Below the pieces are notes generated by a model, which was not told the DNA's origin, did no database searches, and saw only the letters and a list, made by a program, of their open reading frames with translations. This document shows, piece by piece, positions 9,748-19,236 of a stretch of DNA of 64,000 bases. The translations under genes were made by a program, and so were the position numbers. The DNA lies in NCBI GenBank assembly GCA_947462815.1, contig CANHQR010000004.1, positions 1 to 64,000 of the forward strand. The letters run 5' to 3'. Position 1 is the stretch's first letter; each line of letters begins with the position of its first letter. This DNA comes from Pseudobdellovibrionaceae bacterium (lineage in GTDB: Bacteria > Bdellovibrionota > Bdellovibrionia > Bdellovibrionales > JAMPXM01).

Positions 9748-11329
9748 AGAGGGACTCACAGCGAGGGCTCATATTCGGTGCACGATCCTCGAGCCCATTG
9801 AGAGAACGCTGCCCGGGCCTTAGTTCTGGTCGCTGCTCCGGCCCACGCTCTCGAGCCCTTCGCTCCAACTGCTCACTCAGTTTCTCGACACAAGCGCTTT
9901 CACGGCAGTATTGATCGAGCAAGGCTTCAAGCTCACGATAGGCCAATGGTCTTCCTAAACGAGCTTGCTGGGCTTCCTCAGCGATTCGCAACTGCTCGAC
10001 CAAATGATCCACAAGATTGCGATGACGAACAAAGGCGACCACAGCTCGAAGGGGAAGATCCTGCGCAATTTTATCCTTGAAGAAGCCGAGCCGACGGGCC
10101 AAAAAGCCAAAGGTTCCCTCGAGATTAGCCGTTGGATCGGGACGATAGGTGTAACCTTGCTTGAAGCGATCAAACAGAATTGATAGCACCACATCGAAGC
10201 GTCGCGATTTTGCTAAGAGCGAAAGATCGCGGTGCTCGCCGATCAAGTCGAAGCGTGTGTCGACATCAAGATCTGCGGGCGCAAAGGATCTTTCGATGTT
10301 CATGCCGACCTCCTGAAAGAACACAGTCTGACGAGCCCCACGAAAACTTGTCATCGTCGACGGAAGCTGAATGCTCCGTCGGAGCTTCTCCCCAGCGCGC
10401 TTGTAGGCAATCGCAACGGCTTCTGCGCAGTAAACTTTGCTGTGATCATGGACATCCATACTCACATCAAACGGGATCGGTCTCACTTCGGACTCACGAT
10501 ATAAGGACCACACCTCGCGAGCCGCTTGCTCTGCCACAGCCTGATCCCGAAAACGATAGATCGCGACACGCGGCAAGGGTTCAGTTTTGAGGTAGTCTTC
10601 GAGGGAGTACTCAACCAAACCTTTTTCCAGCAGACTCTCGACCACGCGAAGTTCACCCGCCTCGTTGACACCGATCATGGCGAGGTGGCTCATATTGGTG
10701 ACGGCATCACCGCTGCGAGCGATCGTCGCACTGACAAACGATCCTCCGCGTACAAGAAACACATCGCCAGGCTTGAAATCGGGCGCTCCACCTGTGGTCG
10801 TCAAGGTTCGTGGGAAACCGCCGCTGAAATAAGTCGGATTCGGAGCCCATCGGCGTTCGCGGTTCAAGAGCTCGATGGCATGATCCTCAGCGTAGCGAAG
10901 ATAGAGGTGAGCGCGTCGGAATGCATCCACTGCGGACTCGCGCTCCGCAGCCGACCACTGCGCCTCAAATACCCGCTGTTTCTCTCGCAACAGAAGCCGA
11001 GTTTCGAAGAGGTCCTTCACCAATTGATCAGCGCGCTGGATAAAATCCAATCGGTCTGTTTCCGCCAAGGGCAGGTATTGGTCGGCGTTGAGGGCGTAGG
11101 CGCGATCAGCGAATTGATGAATGATGGAGGTCGCCGTATCGGCCCGAAACGCTCGCGGGTCCCTCACTTGGAGAATGAGCTGCTGCAGCTCTTGGACGAC
11201 AGCTCCGTAGTTTGCGGGCTCACGCTCCGCCCTCCCAGTACTCTTGAGATCGGCAAGGTGATCAAACGCGAGTGCGAAAGCGATGAGAACGAGAGCAAAC
11301 GACGAAATCACTTTTTGTGGCTTGAGCAT
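9734..11329 (-). CDS. YiiX/NlpC-P60-like permuted papain-fold cysteine hydrolase
   Basis: KPGDVFLVRGGSFVSATIARSGDAVTNMSHLAMIG...KVYCAEAVAIAYKRAG: His before Cys order of YiiX/YebB-like proteins. Confidence 0.65.
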   Translation of the reverse strand: MLKPQKVISSFALVLIAFALAFDHLADLKSTGRAEREPANYGAVVQELQQLILQVRDPRAFRADTATSIIHQFADRAYALNADQYLPLAETDRLDFIQRADQLVKDLFETRLLLREKQRVFEAQWSAAERESAVDAFRRAHLYLRYAEDHAIELLNRERRWAPNPTYFSGGFPRTLTTTGGAPDFKPGDVFLVRGGSFVSATIARSGDAVTNMSHLAMIGVNEAGELRVVESLLEKGLVEYSLEDYLKTEPLPRVAIYRFRDQAVAEQAAREVWSLYRESEVRPIPFDVSMDVHDHSKVYCAEAVAIAYKRAGEKLRRSIQLPSTMTSFRGARQTVFFQEVGMNIERSFAPADLDVDTRFDLIGEHRDLSLLAKSRRFDVVLSILFDRFKQGYTYRPDPTANLEGTFGFLARRLGFFKDKIAQDLPLRAVVAFVRHRNLVDHLVEQLRIAEEAQQARLGRPLAYRELEALLDQYCRESACVEKLSEQLERRARERGPEQRPELRPGQRSLNGLEDRAPNMSPRCESLFTPG

Positions 11330-11387
11330 AGCGACTTATCGGCGAGCCAAGCTGGACGACTACTCCTGCTTTGGTCCAGAATGAGCT

Positions 11388-12479
11388 ATGTCGTCACTCT
11401 TACCCAATTTACCCGCGAATATCGACCGTCTTCTCCCTTGGGGGTGGTCGGACGACCTGACTCAATACTGGCAAAACTTGGATGCAAGCCTTCGATCTCA
11501 GTTTCGGCCCGCGCGCATCGTCGAAGATCCTCGTGGCGCTTTTCTTCTCCAAGGAATTTCACTCGACGAAAGTCCGGTGCGCGCCGAGGTGATTGGACAA
11601 CTCCGCAAGGCAGACTTGCTTTGGCCCTCCGTTGGCGACTGGGTTCTAGCCGATCAATCGCCTTCGCCCATGATTCATCGAGTCCTGCCTCGCAAGGGTC
11701 TACTGCAACGAAAAGCCGCGGGAGAAAGCGAAGACATTCAAGCACTGGCCGCCAACATCGACTGCGCTCTGATTGTGACCTCCCCCAATCATGATCTCAG
11801 CCCCCGACGCATCGAGCGCATGCTACTTGCCATTCGTGAAGCGAATGCCGCCCCTCTACTTGTGCTCAACAAATGTGACCTGATTTCCGCCGAGCAGACG
11901 CAAAGCCTCATCGAAGATCTACGCGACCGCTTGAATCAACTCAGCGTCGTCGCCGTATCGGCTCGATCCGGCGATGGACTGAGCGGACTCCTGAGCGGAG
12001 TTAGAGCGCTTTGCTCCGTCGCGCAACCCACCATCGCACTCCTAGGCAGTTCGGGAGTGGGCAAGTCCACACTCACCAATGCTTTGCTCGGCGAAGACGC
12101 CCAACGCACCAGCGAAGTTCGCAGCGATGATTCAAAAGGTCGTCATACAACAACGGGGCGGCGCCTGCTGCGCACACCTCATCAACTGCTCATGATCGAC
12201 ATGCCCGGCGTCCGCGAATTCCAACTCGCTGATCCCGAAAACTCCCTCGAGGGCCGTCTCGATGAAGAATTTTCGGATATCCAGGAACTCGCTCTTCGCT
12301 GCCGGTTTACGAATTGCTCGCACGAGCGAGAGCCCGGTTGTCAAATTCGCTTAGCCTTGGATCAGGGCGCACTTGCCGCCGATCGCGTCCATTCTTGGCG
12401 CAAGTTGTTGGGCGAAATCGCTGACCGACGTCAACCGAAGAAGAGCCTAGGGCGTACCTCGGGCCGAACACGTCGTTGA
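11388..12479 (+). CDS. rsgA: Ribosome small subunit-dependent GTPase A
   Basis: ANIDCALIV, LVLNKCDL, LLGSSGVGKSTLTNALLG, C-terminal C/H zinc motif CRFTNCSHEREPGC. Confidence 0.93.
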   Translation: MSSLLPNLPANIDRLLPWGWSDDLTQYWQNLDASLRSQFRPARIVEDPRGAFLLQGISLDESPVRAEVIGQLRKADLLWPSVGDWVLADQSPSPMIHRVLPRKGLLQRKAAGESEDIQALAANIDCALIVTSPNHDLSPRRIERMLLAIREANAAPLLVLNKCDLISAEQTQSLIEDLRDRLNQLSVVAVSARSGDGLSGLLSGVRALCSVAQPTIALLGSSGVGKSTLTNALLGEDAQRTSEVRSDDSKGRHTTTGRRLLRTPHQLLMIDMPGVREFQLADPENSLEGRLDEEFSDIQELALRCRFTNCSHEREPGCQIRLALDQGALAADRVHSWRKLLGEIADRRQPKKSLGRTSGRTRR

Positions 12480-12555
12480 TCGCATCTACAGCGGACTCTG
12501 CTGGCGGTACGCAGGCAATCCCCCGGGCAAACTGCCAGCAATCTTCTGGCGCTTC

Positions 12556-13419
12556 TCAGGATCTCACCACCAGCATGTTGCCGGACTCGTACTTTCGCAG
12601 ACCGAGGTGAAACACCACCGCCCCGAGGACGAAGAATCCGATTCCGCCGACGAACATCAGTCCCAAGTCACTCCAAGAGAAGCGTCGAACCAAATCTACG
12701 GGAACCTCGGCAATGAAGGCAGCGGGAATCACGGTGAACAGGATCACCCGGGTACCACCCGAGAAGATTCGCGATGGATACGTCGAAAAGTGTATGAGCG
12801 CCATGCCGATTCCATTGGATAAGGCCTCACTGGATCCGAAGAAGAATGCAAGTGATCCTGCCAAAATGAAGAATCCCAGATAGACAAAAGCAGCCAGTAC
12901 ACTCGCGACAAAGTACCACAGCCACTGCTCACCACTCAGTGGAACAAAAAACATCAGCAGCAATGGGCCAAACAGCAAATCGCCCAGATTCGCTGGCCGC
13001 ACCTGTCCACACATGATTTGCAGCAAAACGTTCTTGGGAAGCGCCAAATAATAGTCGAGCTGACCCGAGGCGATCAGCTCGGCCAATCGCAGAACCTGAG
13101 CGAACAATCCGAAGGCAATTCCAAACGCAAAGGTGATCACGCCCCACATCAGGAACAAGTCTTCGCGTTGCCAGCCCTTCAAAACGGGAAAGCGTTCAAA
13201 GTAGAGAGCCCAAAATAGGACCCAAAGCGAGTCATTGATGAGCATTCCAACGAGCTGGGTAAAGAAGCTGCTTCGATACTCGATCGCAGAAGCCAAGTTG
13301 TTGCGGAGTCCAGCGACAACAAAGTTCAGTTGCGCTCGCGCCCCGCCACGAGGTGCATCGAAGGTTCTGGTTGAAACTCGACCTGCATGTTGATCTGACA
13401 TATCAACCTCCATTGACAT
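12556..13419 (-). CDS. ABC-2 type transporter permease
   Basis: Hydrophobic 287 aa ORF adjacent to a second permease and an ATPase; ASGQLDYYLALPKNVLLQ motif. Confidence 0.8.
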   Translation of the reverse strand: MSMEVDMSDQHAGRVSTRTFDAPRGGARAQLNFVVAGLRNNLASAIEYRSSFFTQLVGMLINDSLWVLFWALYFERFPVLKGWQREDLFLMWGVITFAFGIAFGLFAQVLRLAELIASGQLDYYLALPKNVLLQIMCGQVRPANLGDLLFGPLLLMFFVPLSGEQWLWYFVASVLAAFVYLGFFILAGSLAFFFGSSEALSNGIGMALIHFSTYPSRIFSGGTRVILFTVIPAAFIAEVPVDLVRRFSWSDLGLMFVGGIGFFVLGAVVFHLGLRKYESGNMLVVRS

Positions 13420-14239
13420 CCAGGCGTCGCACGCCCGCGCGATACATACCCCATGCCATCAAGCTCAAGAGCACCAGCAATCCCAACTGTCGCGAGCTCA
13501 CATCGAACCATTTGGCCCAGCTGAAATCGATGGCCATGCGCGCAGGCTCATAGATCATGAGCGGAAAGGGACTCCACGCGACAAAGTCTTGCATCCAACC
13601 TGGGAAAAGCGTGATCGGCATGAGAAATCCACCCATGAGCCACTTCAGTCGATCAAAGACAAAATAGAATCCCGTCACATCCTCCGTCCAAAATGCGAGC
13701 AAGCCAATCATCGCACCCCAGAGAAAATTCAACATCGCTGTCAAAACAAAACTCAGAAGTAAAGCCGGGACTTGTGAGGCCTGAAAACTCGGAAATCCCA
13801 CAGCCCAGAAGGCCGCGACGCCACCCATGCCAGCTAACACGAGGGCCTTTAAAGCGCCTTCGCCCAAAAAGACCGCGGCATGCCAACCCAAGAAGGAGTA
13901 CGGCTTATTCAGTCGAATCGCGACATCGCCATTCTTAATTTCGTTCTCGATGTGACGATGAATCGGAATCATCGACATGATGATGGTTTCTGTCGCCACC
14001 AAATACCAAATCATCTGCGTCAAACTGAATCCCGCGACCAGGCCACTGGCATCGCCACCTTGTGCGTAGGTCACACGCCAAAGCTCGATGAACACATACA
14101 TCACGACGAGAATAAAAAATACCGAGCCCCACAAATCTCCCAAGTAGCGCACCCGTGAACGCAGCGTGACCTGCATCACGGCCCAGAATTTCTGCAAAGC
14201 CGTCCACCAGCTGCCTCGAGCGTCAACTCCCACTTTCAC
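13403..14239 (-). CDS. ABC-2 type transporter permease
   Basis: Hydrophobic 278 aa ORF; IKNGDVAIRLNKPYSFLGW resembles permeases at 110-1776. Confidence 0.8.
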   Translation of the reverse strand: MKVGVDARGSWWTALQKFWAVMQVTLRSRVRYLGDLWGSVFFILVVMYVFIELWRVTYAQGGDASGLVAGFSLTQMIWYLVATETIIMSMIPIHRHIENEIKNGDVAIRLNKPYSFLGWHAAVFLGEGALKALVLAGMGGVAAFWAVGFPSFQASQVPALLLSFVLTAMLNFLWGAMIGLLAFWTEDVTGFYFVFDRLKWLMGGFLMPITLFPGWMQDFVAWSPFPLMIYEPARMAIDFSWAKWFDVSSRQLGLLVLLSLMAWGMYRAGVRRLDVNGG

Positions 14240-15222
14240 AACCCACCTCGACGATAAATTTCAGCAATCACGTCCTCGAGTGGGGCCGGCTGAATGGCGA
14301 TATCCTCGACGTCGTGAACTCGCAAGATATCCCCCACCACTCGATCAATACCCGTTGCCTGGGTGTCGACACTCAGTTTGATGCCCGCACCCTTTTGCTT
14401 CACAATGCTCGATCCCTCTGGCGCCACAAAGTTCTCCACTTCGCGGACCAACTTCAGATCGATCTCTTTTTTGGCCAAAACTTTCTGGCGCAAGGCCGAA
14501 GTTGATCCGTCATAGACCGCCTCGCCGCGGTTCACGATCACGGTTCGGCGGCATAGACTTTCGATATCTCCCGCATCGTGGGAGGTGAGAAAGACCGTCA
14601 GGCCAGTTTCGACATTCGCGCGACGGATCAATTCGCGAATCGAAGCTTTGGCCACGGGATCCAGACCGATGGTCGGCTCATCAAGGAACAAGATCCTCGG
14701 CTCATGGAGAAGACTCGCGGCGACTTCGCAACGCATGCGCTGACCCAAAGACAGTTTGCGCACCGGCACATCGACGAATTCGCCCAACTCAAAGAGCTCA
14801 ATCAGTAAATCGCGGCGGCGACGAAATTTTTCCCGATCGAGTTCATAGATGCGCGAGAGCAACTCGAAAGCATCCATCGCCGGCAAGTGCAACCAGAGCT
14901 GAGATTTCTGCCCAAACACCGAGCCGATTTCATAGGCTAAGGCAACACGATCTTGCCAAGGCACAAGATCGAGAACCCGGGCTTCTCCTGAAGTTGGGAA
15001 CAGAATTCCCGTGAGAATCTTGATCGTCGTCGACTTGCCGGCGCCGTTCGGTCCGATGAGCGCCAAGGATTCCCCAGAGCGTACCTCGAGATTCAATGAA
15101 CGAAGCGCCACGTGCGTTTCTTCGACACGCGACATCGGATTCAGGCGATTGAGCAAAGATCCACTCGCTCGCGTACGCACAAAACTCTTATGAAGTGAAC
15201 GAACCGAAATGATGGTCGACAT
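14236..15222 (-). CDS. ABC transporter ATP-binding protein (ABC-2 exporter, COG4586-like)
   Basis: Walker A LIGPNGAGKSTTIKILTGIL, signature KLSLGQRMRCEVAASLL, Walker B RILFLDEPTIGLD. Confidence 0.95.
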   Translation of the reverse strand: MSTIISVRSLHKSFVRTRASGSLLNRLNPMSRVEETHVALRSLNLEVRSGESLALIGPNGAGKSTTIKILTGILFPTSGEARVLDLVPWQDRVALAYEIGSVFGQKSQLWLHLPAMDAFELLSRIYELDREKFRRRRDLLIELFELGEFVDVPVRKLSLGQRMRCEVAASLLHEPRILFLDEPTIGLDPVAKASIRELIRRANVETGLTVFLTSHDAGDIESLCRRTVIVNRGEAVYDGSTSALRQKVLAKKEIDLKLVREVENFVAPEGSSIVKQKGAGIKLSVDTQATGIDRVVGDILRVHDVEDIAIQPAPLEDVIAEIYRRGGL

Positions 15223-15335
15223 GGGCGACTCCTTCTTCTCTCAGTCTCAAAGGAGTCGTCGTTCAATTCAAATCGTGAATTTTGATACGCAGGCCAAGTT
15301 CGACTCGAGTTCCAAGCTGGAACCGATCGGATCGT

Positions 15336-16421
15336 CTATGGAACCAAGGCGCGAATCTCGGTCTGCTTCTGATTGATGAACCAGCCGTAGTAGTTTTCTT
15401 CAGGGAGAATCACGCGTTGCCCGCGCCGCAGAGCTTCGAGATTGCGTCGATAGAGCTCACGAGCTCGGCCTTTCTCTCTTCCAAGGTTGTAAAGCGTTGC
15501 TGTCAATCCAGGATTGCCACTGATATCAAAGTTCGCTTCGTTGATATAGGTATCGATCGCGAGTTTCAAATTCGCCGCGATGTAATGAACCGTCGTCGTG
15601 GGTTCAATGATGTCCTCATAGATTTCCACAGGCCGAGATACATCCAAACGTCGCAGACCACTCAACTCCTGCACTCGATCGGTCACCATCAAAGCACGGA
15701 GAGGATCCAGCTGGCCCAAGCCATAGGAAAGGCCCGAAGCAACCGGATTAAAGAAAGTCATACGAAGTGAAGAGTTAGGAAAGGTTCTTCCATCAACCGT
15801 TTTGCCTCGATAGTCGCGTTCCCAAATCCAACCGATACAGTCCCAATACTCGGCCTGAGGCCCATCGGCCCGGCAAGTGGCAAAGCGAGGCCCCTTGATC
15901 AGTTCATCTAAACCAATGCCGCTTGCCCGAAAGCGAAGCGCCCATGAGGCCGCAAAGCGTGTCGCCAAAATTGCATACGTCTGCACCGTATCTTGGCCGC
16001 TGACATTGTAAGTATGTTCGCCGATGATCGCGCTCACGACATGAATCGGATCCAGCCCATGCAACAGCGAAGCGCGACGAATCTCCTGCAAGATAGCCTG
16101 ATCGCGACGAAGCATATTGAGTGCTCTCAAATAACGAGTCTGAACTTCACCTTCACGAGCCTGGGGGTCTTCCGAGAAGCGATCCTTCGTACTGTCAGGA
16201 AACTCAGGCTGCACCGCTTGCCGATTGCCAGAAGGGACCGCGATCAAAACTCGCTTGTCGCGATAAGTTTGCAGCGTGATTTCGGATGAGTCCGGCGCCA
16301 CCGAATAGTCCGAAGTGTTGGTCAGTGGCACCGATCGCGTACAAGCCAACACGATCTGCGAGCCTACAGCCACAAGTGCCACCGCACTCCACACTCGCCG
16401 CTTCGATCGCCCTGTACCCAT
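15336..16421 (-). CDS. DUF1402-like / lysozyme-like lipoprotein of unknown function
   Basis: ORF extends to 16631; likely start at 16421 (MGTGRSKRRVWSAVALVAVGSQIVLAC) with lipobox IVLAC; HVVSAIIGEHTYN and SYGLGQLDPL resemble transglycosylase-fold landmarks. Confidence 0.5.
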   Translation of the reverse strand: MGTGRSKRRVWSAVALVAVGSQIVLACTRSVPLTNTSDYSVAPDSSEITLQTYRDKRVLIAVPSGNRQAVQPEFPDSTKDRFSEDPQAREGEVQTRYLRALNMLRRDQAILQEIRRASLLHGLDPIHVVSAIIGEHTYNVSGQDTVQTYAILATRFAASWALRFRASGIGLDELIKGPRFATCRADGPQAEYWDCIGWIWERDYRGKTVDGRTFPNSSLRMTFFNPVASGLSYGLGQLDPLRALMVTDRVQELSGLRRLDVSRPVEIYEDIIEPTTTVHYIAANLKLAIDTYINEANFDISGNPGLTATLYNLGREKGRARELYRRNLEALRRGQRVILPEENYYGWFINQKQTEIRALVP

Positions 16422-16758
16422 AGCGCACTGATGCAACTTCTCTCCGAACAACATATCCATCTCCCTTGTGCCGAGGCCGACGGCCTTCGCCGCTTGATCG
16501 ACACCGACCTCGTTAATCCGTGTGAACGGGGGATGATGTGCAATTCCTGAGCTGCCCGGTCTGAGTGTGCGGGAGTTGTTGCAAATTCTTGAAATCAAAG
16601 AACTAATCGGAGAATTATGCCTGACTTGCATCGCGCGCCCGCCAACGCGAGATCCGTTGGAAAATACTGTGTGCTTCCAGTAGGTTACGATCGAATTCCG
16701 GCAGATTTAACACACTCAATTAGGGCAGCTCAGGGACGAAAACGGGCCCCGCCCGGAC

Positions 16759-17727
16759 TCAGTAGCCCTCTAACTTCACAGGCCCCCAAGGGACTCCAGG
16801 GTCAGGGCGCGACTCCCAAAGCGCTCCGCGCACTCGCATCTCTTCATTGCGCACCTCGTGAAGTGGATACCAAATTTTTTCGTCAGGAAAGTCAGCGGTC
16901 TCACCGAGCACCACGTACTCCGCATCGGCGCCGGAGTTGTTGATCACACAATGCGCAAGTCCTGTACCCGGCCGAAAGTAAACCACATCGCCGGGCGTGA
17001 TCGTGCGCGTCCAACCGTGTAGGAAAACTTCGGCCTGACCCGACAACATCACCAACCATTCTTCTTCGTGGGTATGTGCGTGCGGCCACGAGCTTCTCCG
17101 GCCTGAAGGATGAATTTCGTGCCAGATTCCCAATCGCTGAAGTCCCAATCGCTGCGTGAGCCTTGCGCCTAAGCCGAAGACCTCGTGGCTACCGGGATAG
17201 GACCAAGGTTTCTCGCGCGAGGCCGAAGGCGCGTGAATAATCCGATGACTCCAGTCTGGCGTGGACTCAGGACCCATCGCTTGCGCAGGCCAGTTCGACC
17301 ACCATGAATTCCCTGCCCCGGCTCGACGCTCGGGGTGCAAGGGATAGATCCATTGATTTGTGGGCTTCGATCTCTCGCCCATCATCAGGAGACGACATGC
17401 GGAATTCGCTGTGGCCTGCACCGCATGCACCAGTCCTTCACCGGCTGGGAAGCCGATGCAGTCCCCGGCGCGCATGTCATAGGCCCGAGCATTCAACCAA
17501 ACGATGGCTTCTCCCTCGAGCATATACACAAACTCTTCTTCTTCACTTTCGGCATGCGGAGTTGATGACCATGCGCCGGGTGGAAGATCGAGCACATGCA
17601 CAGCTGTGCGCAGAGAATCGAAAGCCGGGGCGAAGCTGGAGATCGAGCCTCGAGCTCCCGTGAGCGGACATGTCCACGCGCGGACGAGATCAGCTCCCTG
17701 ACAAATCACCTTCGACCAGTTCATCAT
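16759..17727 (-). CDS. Bicupin protein
   Basis: Two cupin cores: HAESEEEEFVYMLEGEAIVW and HAHTHEEEWLVMLSGQAEVFLHG. Confidence 0.8.
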   Translation of the reverse strand: MMNWSKVICQGADLVRAWTCPLTGARGSISSFAPAFDSLRTAVHVLDLPPGAWSSTPHAESEEEEFVYMLEGEAIVWLNARAYDMRAGDCIGFPAGEGLVHAVQATANSACRLLMMGERSKPTNQWIYPLHPERRAGAGNSWWSNWPAQAMGPESTPDWSHRIIHAPSASREKPWSYPGSHEVFGLGARLTQRLGLQRLGIWHEIHPSGRRSSWPHAHTHEEEWLVMLSGQAEVFLHGWTRTITPGDVVYFRPGTGLAHCVINNSGADAEYVVLGETADFPDEKIWYPLHEVRNEEMRVRGALWESRPDPGVPWGPVKLEGY

Positions 17728-17765
17728 GGGAGCTTCTCTCGACCTTTCGGTTCAACGACGCTCGA

Positions 17766-18695
17766 TCACTTTCTCACGTCAGCCGCACGGACGCCTTCAA
17801 TCACGGCCATGGCCGTCGTCACCACGCTCGATGGATCCGCGACGTTCGCCGGCACAATAATGGCACGAGCGTCATAAGCCACTTGTCCCAGCTGTCGAAC
17901 ATACTCTTCGGCGACCTTAAATTGCGCAGCTCGATCGCCGCCCTTGGACTCAATCGCGTCCGCCATTTGGCGCAAGCCTTCGGCTGAAGCGCGAGCGACC
18001 GCCAAAATCGCAGACGCTCGACCTTCAGCTTCGTTAATCTGCTTTTGCTTATCGGCCTCCGAGGCCTTGATGACTTCCTGCTTAGCACCTTCGGCGCGAT
18101 TGATCTTGGAGTCGCGCTCAGCTTCCGAAGTCAGAATTGAGGCGCGTTTTTCTCGCTCCGCCCGCATCTGCTTCTCCATCGCTTCCAACACGTCTTTCGG
18201 CGGCTGAATCTGCTTGATCTCATAGCGCAAAACCTTAACACCCCAGGGCTGGGTGGCATTCTCGATCCCCAGGATCACGGCGGAGTTGATCTTATCTCTC
18301 TCCTCAAAGGTCCGATCGAGGTCAATCTTACCAATCTCGGAACGCAGAGTCGTCTGCGCCAGTTGCGTGACGGCCGCGATGTAGTCGCTGATTCCGTAAG
18401 AAGCCTTAACCGCATCCATCACGCGAAAGAACAACACTCCGTCAACATGCACGGAGACGTTGTCTTTCGTGATACAGACCTGCGCTGGAATATCGAGGAC
18501 GATTTCTTTGAGTGAGTGCTTGTAGCGAATCACGTCAATGAAGGGCACCACAAAGTGCAGTCCGGCCTGCATGGAAGTTTGGAACTTTCCCAAACGCTCC
18601 ATGATCCAGATTTCCTGTTGAGGGACGATGCGGACAGCCTTGAAAACAACAACGATGGCAAATGCGACGACACCAAGAGCGAATATTGATTCCAC
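17766..18695 (-). CDS. SPFH/Band 7 (stomatin/QmcA-like) membrane protein
   Basis: IVPQQEIWIMERLGKFQTSMQAGLHFVVPFIDVIRYKHSLKE and AEREKRASILTSEAERDSKINRAEGAKQ. Confidence 0.93.
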   Translation of the reverse strand: MESIFALGVVAFAIVVVFKAVRIVPQQEIWIMERLGKFQTSMQAGLHFVVPFIDVIRYKHSLKEIVLDIPAQVCITKDNVSVHVDGVLFFRVMDAVKASYGISDYIAAVTQLAQTTLRSEIGKIDLDRTFEERDKINSAVILGIENATQPWGVKVLRYEIKQIQPPKDVLEAMEKQMRAEREKRASILTSEAERDSKINRAEGAKQEVIKASEADKQKQINEAEGRASAILAVARASAEGLRQMADAIESKGGDRAAQFKVAEEYVRQLGQVAYDARAIIVPANVADPSSVVTTAMAVIEGVRAADVRK

Positions 18696-18698
18696 AAC

Positions 18699-19151
18699 TT
18701 ACCCCAATTTGCTGACTTTGATTTTGATTCCCTGCGTGCCTTCAACGCGAACTCGATCACCGACCCGAATGCTGCTGGAGCCGACATTTATGGCGGTAAA
18801 GGGAGCACCTTGATAAGAGAGCTGTCCCTCCGCACCCACCTCGAGAGCCGCATCCGCAACGAACTCGTGCCGTTCATCGTTCGCGAAGCTCGATTTTGCC
18901 ATGCTCTGCATGCGGGCGCGGATCACTTTTTTACCGGCGACCAACGAGATTAAACCCGTGGCACCAAAGCAGATCAGTTGTCCCCAAAGACCCATCGGGG
19001 TGAGGGCAACGGCCGCTGTCGTCAATCCAGCAGCGGCCGCAAAGAACATCAGCACGAAGGTTCCGGTCGCCACTTCTCCAGCGAGAAGGATCACACTCAC
19101 GGCTGCCCAAAACCAAACTGGCCCAAACGAACTCACGTCTAAGTTTTCCAT
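18699..19151 (-). CDS. NfeD-like membrane protein
   Basis: Four hydrophobic segments plus OB-fold tail; located next to SPFH gene. Confidence 0.85.
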   Translation of the reverse strand: MENLDVSSFGPVWFWAAVSVILLAGEVATGTFVLMFFAAAAGLTTAAVALTPMGLWGQLICFGATGLISLVAGKKVIRARMQSMAKSSFANDERHEFVADAALEVGAEGQLSYQGAPFTAINVGSSSIRVGDRVRVEGTQGIKIKVSKLG

Positions 19152-19236
19152 GCTCTCAAGTGTACAGTGATGCGCGACGAAATCATCCGCTACTAGCGAG
19201 CCGCGTTAGGCCCGAAGCAAATCGAACTTGGCCCCA

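Noticed and set aside
10526-11794. 422-aa plus-strand ORF
   Set aside because: Antisense to the YiiX-like gene and then out of frame over rsgA; both overlapped genes have clear motifs.
17200-18000. Dispersed GAGGCCGAAGGC-like palindromes as REP elements
   Set aside because: Occurrences lie inside coding sequence and match common codon pairs (GCC TTC GGC), so they are better explained by coding bias.
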